Shown one piece after another: positions 32,484 through 40,466 of a stretch of 64,000 nt of DNA. Every line of letters starts with the position of its first letter. Position 1 is the first letter of the stretch. The notes below the pieces were generated by a model. That model saw only the letters and a list, made by a program, of their open reading frames with translations, made no database searches and had not been told where the DNA came from. This stretch comes from Streptosporangium brasiliense (GTDB taxonomy: Bacteria > Actinomycetota > Actinomycetes > Streptosporangiales > Streptosporangiaceae), in NCBI RefSeq assembly GCF_030811595.1, contig NZ_JAUSRB010000002.1:7502001-7566000 (forward strand). Reading direction: 5' to 3'. The translations under genes and the position numbers were made by a program.

Positions 32484-32537
32484 CGGCGGACGGGTGTCCG
32501 CCGTCCCCGGCCGGGCGGCGGTAGCCGTCCGGCCGGG
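32484..32537. terminator. Tandem hairpins between convergent P450 and methyltransferase genes
   Basis: CGGCGGAC-GGGT-GTCCGCCG (32484-32503) is a perfect 8-bp stem with a tetraloop. CCCGGCCGG and CCGGCCGGG (32506-32514, 32529-32537) can form a 9-bp stem. Placed between convergent genes, they probably act as a bidirectional terminator. Confidence 0.65.
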
Positions 32538-32582
32538 ATGAACGTGCGCTCCACCACCCGGCGGCGCGGGGCGCGGGCGTGC

Positions 32583-33362
32583 TCAGCAGGCCCGGCGGGC
32601 GACGTACAGGATCCGGTCGTGGTCGTCCTCGTCGGCCGGCTCCCGCGCCGCCGTCCCCACCAGCCCGCGGGTGGCCACGACGCGCAGCCCGGCCCGCTCG
32701 GCCACCCGGCGCACCGTCCGGTCGGAGTGGTGCCGCTGCACGTGCCGCATCGACACCCGCTCCCAGCCCGTACCGGCCCGCTCGAACAGGTCGAACTGAG
32801 TGACCACGACCGTGTCGGCCTCGATCGGCGGGGACAGCGCGAACCACGCCACGTACCGGTCCCCCCGGTCGGCGATCGCGGGGACGCCGAACGCGCGCCG
32901 GTAGTAGCCGATGGTGATCAGGTCGAAGACCAGCACCCCGTCCTCGGCGAGCTGGTCGCGCGCGGCCGCCAACGCCCGCCGCAGCTGGTCCGTGGCGGTC
33001 AGGTACGCCATCGGCAGATCCACGCAGGCGACCACGTCGAAGCCGCTCAGCCCGGGTGGGGGCTCCTGCAGCTGTCCCACCAGGAACTCGATCCCCTCGG
33101 CCCCGGGCCGGCGCCGGGCCATCGCCGCCATCGCCGGGGACAGGTCGTAGCCGGTCACCTCGAACCCTCGCTCGCGAAAGGCCACGCTGCTGCGGCCGGT
33201 CCCGCACCCGGCGTCCAGCAGCCGCCGCCCACCCGACCCGTACCGATCCGCCGCCTCCACGTAGCGGTCCACCAGAGCGGCGGTGTCCATCTGCGCGTTC
33301 AGCTCGTCGTACCGGGCCGCGATGGTCTCGTAGGCCGCCAGCGTCTCGTCCACATGCGACAT
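32583..33362 (-). CDS. Class I SAM-dependent methyltransferase, third gene of the RiPP-like cluster
   Basis: The 259-residue protein has a Rossmann-type SAM site: motif I LLDAGCGTGRSS near 47-58, the acidic end of strand 2 in VTGYDLSPAMAAMARRRPG, and post-motif DVVACVDLPMAYL. It resembles small-molecule methyltransferases of the ubiquinone/NodS-like type. ATG 33362 has AGGAGG 5 bases upstream. It lies 94 bases after the 21-residue peptide gene, behind a hairpin, and is on the same strand as the P450. Methylation of a crosslinked peptide, for example at its N-terminus or an indole/imidazole nitrogen, is a testable idea, not a conclusion. Confidence 0.88.
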   Translation of the reverse strand: MSHVDETLAAYETIAARYDELNAQMDTAALVDRYVEAADRYGSGGRRLLDAGCGTGRSSVAFRERGFEVTGYDLSPAMAAMARRRPGAEGIEFLVGQLQEPPPGLSGFDVVACVDLPMAYLTATDQLRRALAAARDQLAEDGVLVFDLITIGYYRRAFGVPAIADRGDRYVAWFALSPPIEADTVVVTQFDLFERAGTGWERVSMRHVQRHHSDRTVRRVAERAGLRVVATRGLVGTAAREPADEDDHDRILYVARRAC

Positions 33363-33411
33363 GTGCGCCTCCTGGGCGCGGCTGTCCCGTCGGACTCGCG
33401 CCGGGTCAGAA

Positions 33412-33443
33412 GGCCGCGCCGGGCTGTCGGGCCCGGCGCGGCC
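33412..33443 (-). terminator. Strong stem-loop between peptide gene and methyltransferase
   Basis: GGCCGCGCCGGGC and GCCCGGCGCGGCC form a perfect 13-bp stem around a 6-base loop, starting 14 bases after the peptide stop. In RiPP operons such a hairpin often ends most transcripts after the precursor, or protects its 3' end, so that precursor RNA exceeds enzyme RNA. Partial readthrough would feed the methyltransferase. Confidence 0.7.
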
Positions 33444-33456
33444 GGCGGGAGAAGGC

Positions 33457-33522
33457 TTACCAGATGTGCCATGCCTGCCGGTTGACCCGGCGGCCGGTAA
33501 CCCGGCGCAGCAGCTTCCTCAT
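33457..33522 (-). CDS. Putative 21-residue RiPP precursor with C-terminal aromatic core AWHIW
   Basis: A short frame starts at ATG 33522 and ends at TAA 33457-33459. AAAGGAGGTGA ends 5 bases before the ATG, the best Shine-Dalgarno match in this part of the window. The first sixteen residues (MRKLLRRVTGRRVNRQ) are strongly basic, with seven Arg/Lys. The last five are AWHIW, with no follower. The frame lies 34 bases after a P450 gene on the same strand and before a methyltransferase. Tryptorubin-type atropopeptides arise from the C-terminal AWYIWY of a short precursor, crosslinked by one P450; this layout and core match that logic, with His for Tyr and one residue fewer. No protease or exporter is adjacent. 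Assignment is by analogy. Confidence 0.75.
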   Translation of the reverse strand: MRKLLRRVTGRRVNRQAWHIW

Positions 33523-33556
33523 GGAGTTCACCTCCTTTCCTGGTGACCGATGGTGG

Positions 33557-34771
33557 TCAGGGGGTCTGGTGTGGGGTCCGGCGCAGCTGGAAGCGGGGAG
33601 GGGTGATGATGCCCGCGGCATGGGGACGTCCATGGCCGCCGCGCACCTCCAGGCGGGCGCCGTCGGTCACAGCGGCGAGCAGATCGGTGGCCAGGGTCTG
33701 GGCGACGGCGGCGCCGGCGCAGGTGAACGGACCGCCACCGAAGGGCAGGTAGGGCCCGTGGGGGCCGGGGCCGTCCCACCGGCCGGGCTCGAACCGGGTG
33801 GCCCGCGGCCAGTGCCGTTCGTCGCGGTGCAGCAGGTAGGCGCAGACCGACACGCTCTCCCCCGGCTCCAGCAGCACGCCGCCGACCTGGTGGGCATGGT
33901 GCACCGGGCGGCCCAGCAGCCACGCCACCGGCCACAGCCGCAGCGACTCCCGTACGGCCGACTCCGCGGGCACGGCCGCCAGGTCGACGCCGTGGGTGGC
34001 GGCCGCCAGCAGCGCCCAGGCGACCACGTGGCCCACCGGCGCCACCGAGGTCCGGAACAGCAGCAGGTACACCTGGGCGATGTGCGTGGCGGGCGTGTCG
34101 GGCGGGGTCGCCCCGATCACGGCGTCCAGCAGGTCGCCGAGCCGGCCGGGCCGCGGGTCGGCCCGGCGGGCGCGCACCTCGCCGGCGACCGTCCGCACCA
34201 CGCGCGCCCACAGCGCCCGCCGCGCCGCGCCCGCCAGCCGGCCGCCGGAACGGATCAGGACATCGCGCCGCACCACCTGTGCCATCAGCTCCCGCAGCGC
34301 CGGTGGGCTGTCCGGGCGCAGCAGCGCCTCGGCCAGGAACCGGTAGGCGACGGCGCGCCCGGCCGACGGCCACTCGCTGACCTCCCCCAGCTCCGCCACG
34401 AGGGCGGGCAGCCGTCCGCGGTGGGCGGCCAGGTGGGCGCGTAACGTCGTGCGCGCCGCCCGCCCGATCGCGACCTGCGTCGCCCGCGGCCCCAGCCGGC
34501 CGCCGCGGACGTGGAAGAAGTCGGACACCTCGCCGTAGTGGCCCTCGTCGTCGTGCAGCACCCGCATGGCCTCCACCGGGTCGGCCACGCACAGCGACCC
34601 GTCGTCGGGCAGTCGGAACACCGGACCCCGCTCGCGGGCCGCCTGCTCGACGAACCCCAGCGGGTCCCGGCGATACCATCGCGCCGCCCCGCCGGGCAGG
34701 CCCCCGGCCACGCCCGCCCCCGGGAGCCTCCCGCCGGGAGCGGCCTGATCCGGTTCTCCGAGCGTCGCCAT
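33557..34771 (-). CDS. Cytochrome P450 with atypical I-helix, candidate peptide crosslinking enzyme
   Basis: The 404-residue P450 has heme-ligating Cys351 in PFGGGPFTCAGAAV, ExxR Glu275-Arg278 (ESLRLWPVAW) and the meander FEPGRWDGPG. The I-helix at 231-256 (IAQVYLLLFRTSVAPVGHVV) lacks the usual (A/G)Gx(D/E)T segment: the positions that normally relay protons read RTSVAPV. Loss of this pair is often seen in P450s that couple aromatic rings rather than hydroxylate. ATG 34771 gives the normal family length; an in-frame extension to 34867 is poor. The peptide gene follows 34 bases after the stop, so the two are surely co-transcribed. Confidence 0.88.
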   Translation of the reverse strand: MATLGEPDQAAPGGRLPGAGVAGGLPGGAARWYRRDPLGFVEQAARERGPVFRLPDDGSLCVADPVEAMRVLHDDEGHYGEVSDFFHVRGGRLGPRATQVAIGRAARTTLRAHLAAHRGRLPALVAELGEVSEWPSAGRAVAYRFLAEALLRPDSPPALRELMAQVVRRDVLIRSGGRLAGAARRALWARVVRTVAGEVRARRADPRPGRLGDLLDAVIGATPPDTPATHIAQVYLLLFRTSVAPVGHVVAWALLAAATHGVDLAAVPAESAVRESLRLWPVAWLLGRPVHHAHQVGGVLLEPGESVSVCAYLLHRDERHWPRATRFEPGRWDGPGPHGPYLPFGGGPFTCAGAAVAQTLATDLLAAVTDGARLEVRGGHGRPHAAGIITPPRFQLRRTPHQTP

Positions 34772-35148
34772 CCCCACCTGCCTCACGCCGTCCGCGATCT
34801 CAGATGCACGCGCAGGAGGTGCCGTCCGCGCGCCCCGCCAGGAGAACAGCGTCGCCCGCCACCTCACCGGGCAGGCGACCGGACCCGCAGGCCTGCCGGT
34901 GCGCGGCGACGATGAAAAGACGACACCAAATCAGGAACAGCGGCAGCTTATACCTTTAGATCATCCTTACTGTTTATTGAGTGAACAATGGGAAATATCG
35001 GCATTTAATTTACAGAATTGACGGAATGCAACGGTGAGCGCACCCCGGGAGCGGGCCACCCGCTCCCGCACCGTCCCCGCCGGGACGGGAGCCGGCCTCG
35101 CCCGGCCGAGGCCGGAGCCGACAGCATCCGGCCATGGCGGCGCACGGA
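34772..35148. other. Intergenic region, probable promoter of the P450-peptide-methyltransferase operon
   Basis: This 377-bp gap lies upstream of the P450 gene and downstream of the Rrf2 gene. Positions 34910-35025 are strikingly AT-rich for this DNA (for example TTTATTGAGTGAACAATGGG and GCATTTAATTTACAGAATTG) and are the likely promoter. The rest is GC-rich without a credible gene on either strand. Confidence 0.55.
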
Positions 35149-35622
35149 CTACCCCGTCCCCGACAGACGCAGCCGGGTACGGGACGGCGCCGACGGAGGC
35201 AGCGCGGCGAGGACGTCGGCGAGGGTGACCCCGGCAAGACTCCCCCGCCACGCCTCATGCGCCTCGGCCATTTTCTCGGCGAGAATGCAGGTGCGGCGGC
35301 ACTCCTCCGGAGGCAGCGCCCCCCGCCCCTGCTGGCGGATCTCACGGCACTCATACGGCGAGGACGTGCCGTCGACGGCCTCGACGATCTGCAGGAGCGT
35401 GATCTCGGAGGCGGACCGCGCGAGCCGGAACCCTCCCCGCGGGCCCGTGGTCGCGGCCAACAGGCCGGCCCTGACGAGCGCCTTCAACTGCTTGGTGAGA
35501 TAGGCCGCCGGCAGATCGTAATACTGCGCCAGCTGCGCCGCCGACGCCGCGGCTCCCGGATCGAGCTGTGCCAGCGTCGTGGCGCAGTGCAGAACCCATT
35601 CAGTGCTCACAGGCAGCTTCAC
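35149..35622 (-). CDS. Rrf2-family transcriptional regulator with cluster-type cysteines
   Basis: The 157-residue protein has the Rrf2 winged helix (AAQLAQYYDLPAAYLTKQLK, then GLLAATTGPRGGFRLARSAS) and three cysteines in YECREIRQQGRG and EECRRTCILAE. Their placement matches Rrf2 members that bind an iron-sulfur cluster or sense thiol stress. It diverges from the NmrA-like gene across an 81-bp gap with a palindrome and probably represses it. ATG 35622 is followed at once by the domain. Confidence 0.88.
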   Translation of the reverse strand: MKLPVSTEWVLHCATTLAQLDPGAAASAAQLAQYYDLPAAYLTKQLKALVRAGLLAATTGPRGGFRLARSASEITLLQIVEAVDGTSSPYECREIRQQGRGALPPEECRRTCILAEKMAEAHEAWRGSLAGVTLADVLAALPPSAPSRTRLRLSGTG

Positions 35623-35642
35623 GGCCCGAGTCTATCGCAGAC

Positions 35643-35667
35643 ATTGTGGACCTGTTTAGTCCATGAT
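35643..35667. promoter_or_regulatory. Rrf2-type operator
   Basis: ATTGTGGAC-N7-GTCCATGAT is an inverted repeat with 7 of 9 arm positions matching (core TGGAC...GTCCA at 35647-35663). It lies between the divergent Rrf2 and NmrA-like genes and resembles operators of redox-sensing Rrf2 proteins. Confidence 0.65.
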
Positions 35668-35703
35668 AGCGTCCGCACCGCAACAGAAGAAGGAGAGACC
35701 ATC

Positions 35704-36447
35704 ATGCGGATCGCAGTTGCCGGCGCGACCGGGAACATCGGAGCCCTCACCGTCACCGCCCTCCAACGGGACGGACACGACGTCGTGCGCATCAGCCGCT
35801 CACTCGGCGTCGACCTGTCGACCGGCGACGGACTCGACGACGCCCTGGCCGGCGTCGAGGCGGTCATCGACGCCACCAACGGACCGGCGACCGACCGGGC
35901 CGAGACGGTGGCCTACTTCGGCACCGCCACGCGCAACCTGCTCGCCGCCGAGGAACGGGCCGGCGTCCGCCACCACGTGCTGCTCTCGATCACCGGGATC
36001 CATCACATCGAAGGCAACGCGCACTACGCCGGCAAGCGGGAACAGGAGCGCCTCGTGGCCGCGGGACCGGTGCCGTGGACGATCGTCCCGGTCACACAGT
36101 TCCACGACTTCGCCGCGATGGTGGCAAGCTGGACCGAACAGGACGGTGTCGCCACGATCGCACCCCTGCTCGTACAGCCGATCGCACCCGCGGACGTGGC
36201 CGACGTCCTCGCCGAGATCGCGGTGGGCCCGCCGCAGGGACATCACGCCGACGTCGCCGGACCCGAACCGCAGGATCTGGTGGACATGGCCCGGCGCACC
36301 AACGAGGCACGCGGCCGCACGGTGAAGCTCGTGCCGACGTGGTCGGGGCCGTTCGGCCTGGCGATGGCCGGCAACGCGCTGCTGCCCGGCGAGGGCGCCC
36401 GCATCGCACCGACCACCTTCGACGAGTGGCTCGCCGAACAGCGATAG
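35704..36447 (+). CDS. NmrA-like NAD(P)-binding oxidoreductase
   Basis: The 247-residue Rossmann protein has dinucleotide motif VAGATGNIG (residues 5-13) and substrate-side text LLSITGIHHIEGNAHYAGKR, typical of atypical short-chain dehydrogenases of the NmrA/YtfG (quinone or redox-sensing) group. The paired Rrf2 regulator with cysteines suggests a role under oxidative, nitrosative or electrophile stress. ATG 35704 has GAAGGAGAG at good spacing. Confidence 0.85.
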   Translation: MRIAVAGATGNIGALTVTALQRDGHDVVRISRSLGVDLSTGDGLDDALAGVEAVIDATNGPATDRAETVAYFGTATRNLLAAEERAGVRHHVLLSITGIHHIEGNAHYAGKREQERLVAAGPVPWTIVPVTQFHDFAAMVASWTEQDGVATIAPLLVQPIAPADVADVLAEIAVGPPQGHHADVAGPEPQDLVDMARRTNEARGRTVKLVPTWSGPFGLAMAGNALLPGEGARIAPTTFDEWLAEQR

Positions 36448-36485
36448 GGCCACCGCCGTAAGCCGCCGCCACCCGGAGCCGGTGC

Positions 36486-36521
36486 GACCGGGACGGCGAG
36501 CGGGACGGCGACCGGGACGGC
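36486..36521. repeat. Three tandem 12-bp units
   Basis: GACCGGGACGGC, GAGCGGGACGGC and GACCGGGACGGC follow each other in the gap between the NmrA-like and aroQ genes. They look like slippage-derived spacer DNA. Confidence 0.65.
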
Positions 36522-36700
36522 CTCCGGGCATCCGCCGAGCCCCCGTCCGCCCGCGGAGTGGATGGGGGCTGCCCGCGACGGAACTTGAAACCGGCCGAAT
36601 GCCTTTACAGTGTAGATCAATAAATCCGGCAGACGCCGCTCAGGACATCACCCCCGGCAGGGCCGCTCCCGGCCCCGCGAATGAGCGATAATGATCCCCC

Positions 36701-37153
36701 ATGACCAGCGTCCACATACTCAACGGCCCGAACCTGAACCTGCTCGGCACCCGCAGGCCCGAGGTCTACGGCACCACGACACTCGCGGCCGTCGAGGACC
36801 TGTGCCACGAGGAGGCCGCCCGGCTCGGTCTGGACGTGGTCTTCCGCCAGTCCAACCACGAGGGCCGGCTGATCGACTGGATCCACGAGGCCGGGGCGCG
36901 CGTCAAGGCCGGTGAGGTCATCGGCGCGGTCTTCAATCCCGGGGCCTACACCCACACCTCGATCGCCCTGCACGACGCCATCGAGGGCACCGAGCTCCCG
37001 GTCATCGAGGTGCACATCTCCAACGTGCACCGCCGGGAGGCGTTCCGGCACCACTCCTACATCTCCCCCGTCGCGCGCGGCACCATCGTCGGCCTCGGCG
37101 TGGACGGCTACCGCCTCGCCATCGACGCCCTCCACAGGATGTCCCTGGCGTAG
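36701..37153 (+). CDS. aroQ: Type II 3-dehydroquinate dehydratase
   Basis: The 150-residue enzyme converts 3-dehydroquinate to 3-dehydroshikimate by anti-elimination and normally forms a dodecamer. Signature text is HILNGPNLNLLGTRRPEVYG (catalytic Tyr23, lid arginines 18-19), FNPGAYTHTSIAL (Asn79) and EVHISNVHRRE (His105, Arg112). It stands apart from other shikimate genes, so it may be a second copy for a catabolic quinate route or secondary metabolism (inference). ATG 36701 is preceded by an AT-rich promoter-like stretch at 36600. Confidence 0.95.
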   Translation: MTSVHILNGPNLNLLGTRRPEVYGTTTLAAVEDLCHEEAARLGLDVVFRQSNHEGRLIDWIHEAGARVKAGEVIGAVFNPGAYTHTSIALHDAIEGTELPVIEVHISNVHRREAFRHHSYISPVARGTIVGLGVDGYRLAIDALHRMSLA

Positions 37154-37443
37154 CCGGACAGGAGCCTTGCCCCAGCCACATCAAGGGGCGCTGAGGCGCT
37201 GAAGCCGGCCCGCTCGGAGCCGGGCACGCCCGCCCGTTACCTAATGCGCGGCGAGGAGAGCGGCCGGACTACCTATCCGTGCCAGATTCCGCCTCCTCCG
37301 GTTTTCCGTAACGTCATGACCGGCAGCGGGGCCCGAAACGCCCGCGGCCTCCCGACAGCGTTTCCAGCACACCGGCCGACCTCGGTCGGCCATCCCCCGT
37401 ACGCCCTCCGCCACCAGCGGCCGGAAACACCCGTGAGGACGAC

Positions 37444-37857
37444 ATGACCATCCGTGCCACCGTTGAAGAACTCCTCCGCCGGATCGGCGAAGGAGACCCC
37501 GACAAGATCGCCGAACTGTACGCGGAGCGGGTCGACTGGCAGGTCGACTGGCCGGCCGTCCCCTCCGGGACGGTGCCCTGGATCCGCCCCCGGTCGACCC
37601 GGGCCGACGTCGCCGACCACCACCGCACCCTGTCGGCGCACTGCGTGCCCGGACAGGGGTCGGCGACGGTGACGGCCGTCCTCACCGAGGGAGCGGACGC
37701 CGTGGTGATGGGAGAGACCTCGCAGACGGTGAAGTCCACCGGCAAGCGGTTCACCATACGGTTCGCGCTGCACCTCACCGTGGACGACGGTTTGATCACC
37801 CGCCACCATGTGTACGAGGACAGCCTCGGGGTCGCCGAGGCGTTCGCGGACTCCTGA
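37444..37857 (+). CDS. SnoaL/NTF2-like small protein
   Basis: The 137-residue protein is a single NTF2-like cone-shaped domain: ATVEELLRRIGEGDPDKIAE, LYAERVDWQVDWPA, and the closing strands RFALHLTVDDGLITRHHVYE then DSLGVAEAF. Relatives are ketosteroid isomerase-like or polyketide-cyclase-like, but many are uncharacterised. GTGAGGACGAC precedes ATG 37444. It is flanked by 290 bp of empty DNA on the left and 241 bp on the right, so it is a single-gene unit. Confidence 0.8.
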   Translation: MTIRATVEELLRRIGEGDPDKIAELYAERVDWQVDWPAVPSGTVPWIRPRSTRADVADHHRTLSAHCVPGQGSATVTAVLTEGADAVVMGETSQTVKSTGKRFTIRFALHLTVDDGLITRHHVYEDSLGVAEAFADS

Positions 37858-38098
37858 GACCACGTTCCCGGTCCTCCGTTCGGCCCGCGTCACCAGGCAC
37901 GGAGCGACTGCGAGCGGCAGGTACGGAGAACACCGCGGCCGGCCACGCGCCCGCGCGCTCCGTGACGCCCCTCCGTCGGCGCGAGCGGCCCCGCCGGGGT
38001 CCGGCCGGTCACCCGTATGTGCGGGAGATGGTCGCAGCATGCCCGCGCGGGACGTACGGTGATCGGCACAGCTTTCACCTCCGGGAAGGTGCGCCGCC

Positions 38099-39127
38099 GT
38101 GACCATCACCGCCGATGACGATGTGCTGATCCTGTCCGACCACGACGAGGAAGACGACCACTCCCCCATCTCCCCCACCGCGGGCGCGGGCGCCAGCGCC
38201 GACGTGGTCAAGGACTACCTCCAGCGGATCGGCCGGGTCGGCCTGCTGTCGGCCGAGCAGGAGGTCGAGCTCGCCCAGCGGATCGAGGTCGGGGTGTTCG
38301 CCGCCGAGCGGCTCGGCCTGCACGGCGGCCCGGACGGCAGGGCGACGCCCGCCGAGATGCCCGCCGACATGCGGGCGGAGCTGCAGTGGCTGAGCGACGA
38401 CGGTCACCGGGCCAAGGACCATCTGCTGGAGGCCAACCTCCGCCTGGTCGTCTCGATCGCCAAGCGGCACACCGGCCGCGGCATGGCCTTCGCCGACCTG
38501 ATCCAGGAGGGCAACCTCGGGCTGATCCGCGCGGTGGAGAAGTTCGACTACACCAAGGGGTTCAAGTTCTCCACCTACGCCACCTGGTGGATCAAGCAGG
38601 CCGTCACCCGCGCACTGGCCGACCAGGCCCGCACCATCCGTATTCCGGTGCACATGGTCGAGGTGATCAACAAGGTGGCCCGGGTGCAGCGCCAGATGCT
38701 GGTCGCCCTCGGCCGCGAACCGTCCCCGGACGAACTCGCCACCGAGCTCGAGATGCCGGTCGACAAGGTCGTCGAGGTGCAGAAGTACGGCCGTGAGCCG
38801 ATCTCCCTGCACACCCCGCTCGGCGCCGAGGGCGACACCGAGTTCGGCGATGTGATCGAGGACTCCGAGGCGATCGCCCCGGAGGAGGCGGTGGCCTTCA
38901 CCCTGCTGCAGCAGCAGTTGCACGCGGTGCTGGGCACGCTGCCGGAACGCGAAGCCGGCGTGATGCGCCTGCGGTTCGGCCTGGCCGACGGGCAGCCGAA
39001 GACCCTGGACGAGATCGGCAAGGTGTACGGCGTGACCCGGGAGCGGATCCGGCAGATCGAGTCCAAGACCATGGCCAAGCTCCGCCACCCCGTCCGTGCC
39101 CAGGCGTTGCGCGACTACATGGAGTGA
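38099..39127 (+). CDS. Group 1/2 sigma-70 factor (HrdB/SigA-like)
   Basis: The 342-residue sigma factor has region 1.2 (VKDYLQRIGRVGLLSAEQEV, 36-55), region 2 with the rpoD box DLIQEGNLGLIRAVEKFDYT and FSTYATWWIKQAVTRALADQ, region 3, and region 4.2 TLDEIGKVYGVTRERIRQIE. Region 1.1 is nearly absent (35 acidic residues), which suggests a non-essential HrdA/C/D-type group 2 factor and not the principal sigma. GTG 38099 has GGGAAGGTG upstream. It should bind consensus-like promoters such as the one at 31081. Confidence 0.92.
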   Translation: MTITADDDVLILSDHDEEDDHSPISPTAGAGASADVVKDYLQRIGRVGLLSAEQEVELAQRIEVGVFAAERLGLHGGPDGRATPAEMPADMRAELQWLSDDGHRAKDHLLEANLRLVVSIAKRHTGRGMAFADLIQEGNLGLIRAVEKFDYTKGFKFSTYATWWIKQAVTRALADQARTIRIPVHMVEVINKVARVQRQMLVALGREPSPDELATELEMPVDKVVEVQKYGREPISLHTPLGAEGDTEFGDVIEDSEAIAPEEAVAFTLLQQQLHAVLGTLPEREAGVMRLRFGLADGQPKTLDEIGKVYGVTRERIRQIESKTMAKLRHPVRAQALRDYME

Positions 39128-39149
39128 AACCGCGACGCGCTCCCCATGA

Positions 39150-39374
39150 CGCGCGACCGGGCCGCCGCCGCTCCGGCTCACCGGCGACCTCGCGCGGGTC
39201 CGGCGCAGGGACTACGTGTACGCGGCGGGATGGGACGGCCGGCCCCCGTTCACCCCGGTCCACCAGCGGCTGCGTGAGGACCCCTCGTGGGCCACGCACG
39301 CGCTGGACAGCGGGCACAACCTCATGCGGGACGCGCCGGAGGACCTACTGAAGATCCTTCTGGCGGGCCGTTGA
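39150..39374 (+). pseudogene. C-terminal remnant of an alpha/beta hydrolase
   Basis: Right after the sigma gene a frame without its own start reads LRLTGDLARVRRRDYVYAAG, WDGRPPFTPVHQRLREDPSW and ATHALDSGHNLMRDAPEDLL before a stop. This matches the cap-to-C-terminus of small alpha/beta hydrolases, where GHNLM supplies the catalytic His. An in-frame TGA at 39147-39149 closes it upstream and the nucleophile half is missing. It is a truncated gene fragment. Confidence 0.7.
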
Positions 39375-39535
39375 CCCGCCGGGCCCCTGAACGCCGCGGT
39401 CCGAGACCGTCCTCGGCGGTAGACGCGCCCGCGCCCGCCGGCGCGCGGCGCGGCTACCGCTCCTCCTCGGACAGGTGCCGTTCGACGGCGCCTCCGTGGC
39501 GGACCGCCCACGGATCGGGCGCCGCGGGTGACCGG

Positions 39536-40294
39536 CTAGCGGCGGACCCGGGCGTCGTCGATGTCGACCGGGAGGGCGGGCCTGCCGTCCACCGGCGGCG
39601 TCGGGCCCTCCGGAACGGGCTGGATGCCGCCGGCCGCGATGCGGTCCAAGGTGGCGAGCCCGGCGGTGTCGACCGTTCCGAAGATCGTGTAATTGGGTGA
39701 CAGCCCGGAGTCGCCGTAGACCAGGAAGAACTGGCTGCCGTTGGTGTCCGGTCCGGCGTTGGCCATGGCCAGCACGCCGCGCGCGTACGTCTTGCGCTCC
39801 CCGGTGGGGGTGCCCGGCCACGGCGGCAGATCGGTGGGCAGCTCGTCCTTGTACCGGTAGCCCGGTCCGCCCTCGCCGGTGAAGCTGGGGTCGCCGCACT
39901 GCAGCACCTTCAGCCGGTCGTAGGCGGTCATCCGGTGGCATGAGGTGACGTCGTAGAACTTGTGCCGGATCAGGTGCACGAAGCTCTGCACCGTGCATGG
40001 CGCCTTGGCCGGGTCGAGGGCGAGCCCGATGTCACCGTGGTTGGTCTTGAGGACCGCGGAGACCCGCCGGGTGGGCGTACGGCGCGGGTCCGGCGGCAGC
40101 GGCACCTTGCGTGCGGCCGGCTCGTCCGGGGTCTCGGTGTAGCGGCACGGGCCTTTCGTCGTCCTCGGCGGCCTGTCCCCGGTCGCGTCCGCGGCCGCCG
40201 AGACGGGTACGGCTCCGAACGCGACCAGTGAACCCGCCGTGGCCGCGGCTACCGCGGCTCGTGCCGCGAGTCGCAACAAGGCTCTGTCAGACAT
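39536..40294 (-). CDS. Secreted cyclophilin-type peptidyl-prolyl isomerase
   Basis: The 252-residue protein has a signal sequence (LLRLAARAAVAAATAGSLVA) and then a cyclophilin domain: VQSFVHLIRHKFYDVTSCHR, LQCGDPSFTGEGGPGYRYKD, RGVLAMANAGPDTNGSQFFL. It catalyses proline isomerisation in exported proteins. The conserved Arg of the FHR motif is present as CHR, and the QFFL motif is intact. ATG 40294 is selected because GGAGGA lies 6 bases upstream; ATG 40306 lies within that site. Confidence 0.92.
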   Translation of the reverse strand: MSDRALLRLAARAAVAAATAGSLVAFGAVPVSAAADATGDRPPRTTKGPCRYTETPDEPAARKVPLPPDPRRTPTRRVSAVLKTNHGDIGLALDPAKAPCTVQSFVHLIRHKFYDVTSCHRMTAYDRLKVLQCGDPSFTGEGGPGYRYKDELPTDLPPWPGTPTGERKTYARGVLAMANAGPDTNGSQFFLVYGDSGLSPNYTIFGTVDTAGLATLDRIAAGGIQPVPEGPTPPVDGRPALPVDIDDARVRR

Positions 40295-40466
40295 GGCGTC
40301 CTCCATGGGGGATGATCAACGGGCTCCCTGTGGTCTAATCGATCTGACCGGCGCCGTCAAGGGCGGACGGGGCCGCCGAGATCTTCGGCGGCGGACCGGG
40401 CGACGGTCACGCCGGGGCGTCGACGGCGGCCTGGCCGACAGCGCCCCGGGCAGACCGGGGCCGGCG

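Noticed and set aside
32400..32524. Two tiny plus-strand frames (17 and 24 codons) after the first P450
   Set aside because: They lack good ribosome binding sites and aromatic or cysteine-rich cores, and overlap the terminator hairpins, so they are unlikely RiPP precursors.
36486..36521. Possible CRISPR or iteron array from the 12-bp repeats
   Set aside because: Three contiguous short units without spacers; no cas genes and no dyad symmetry.
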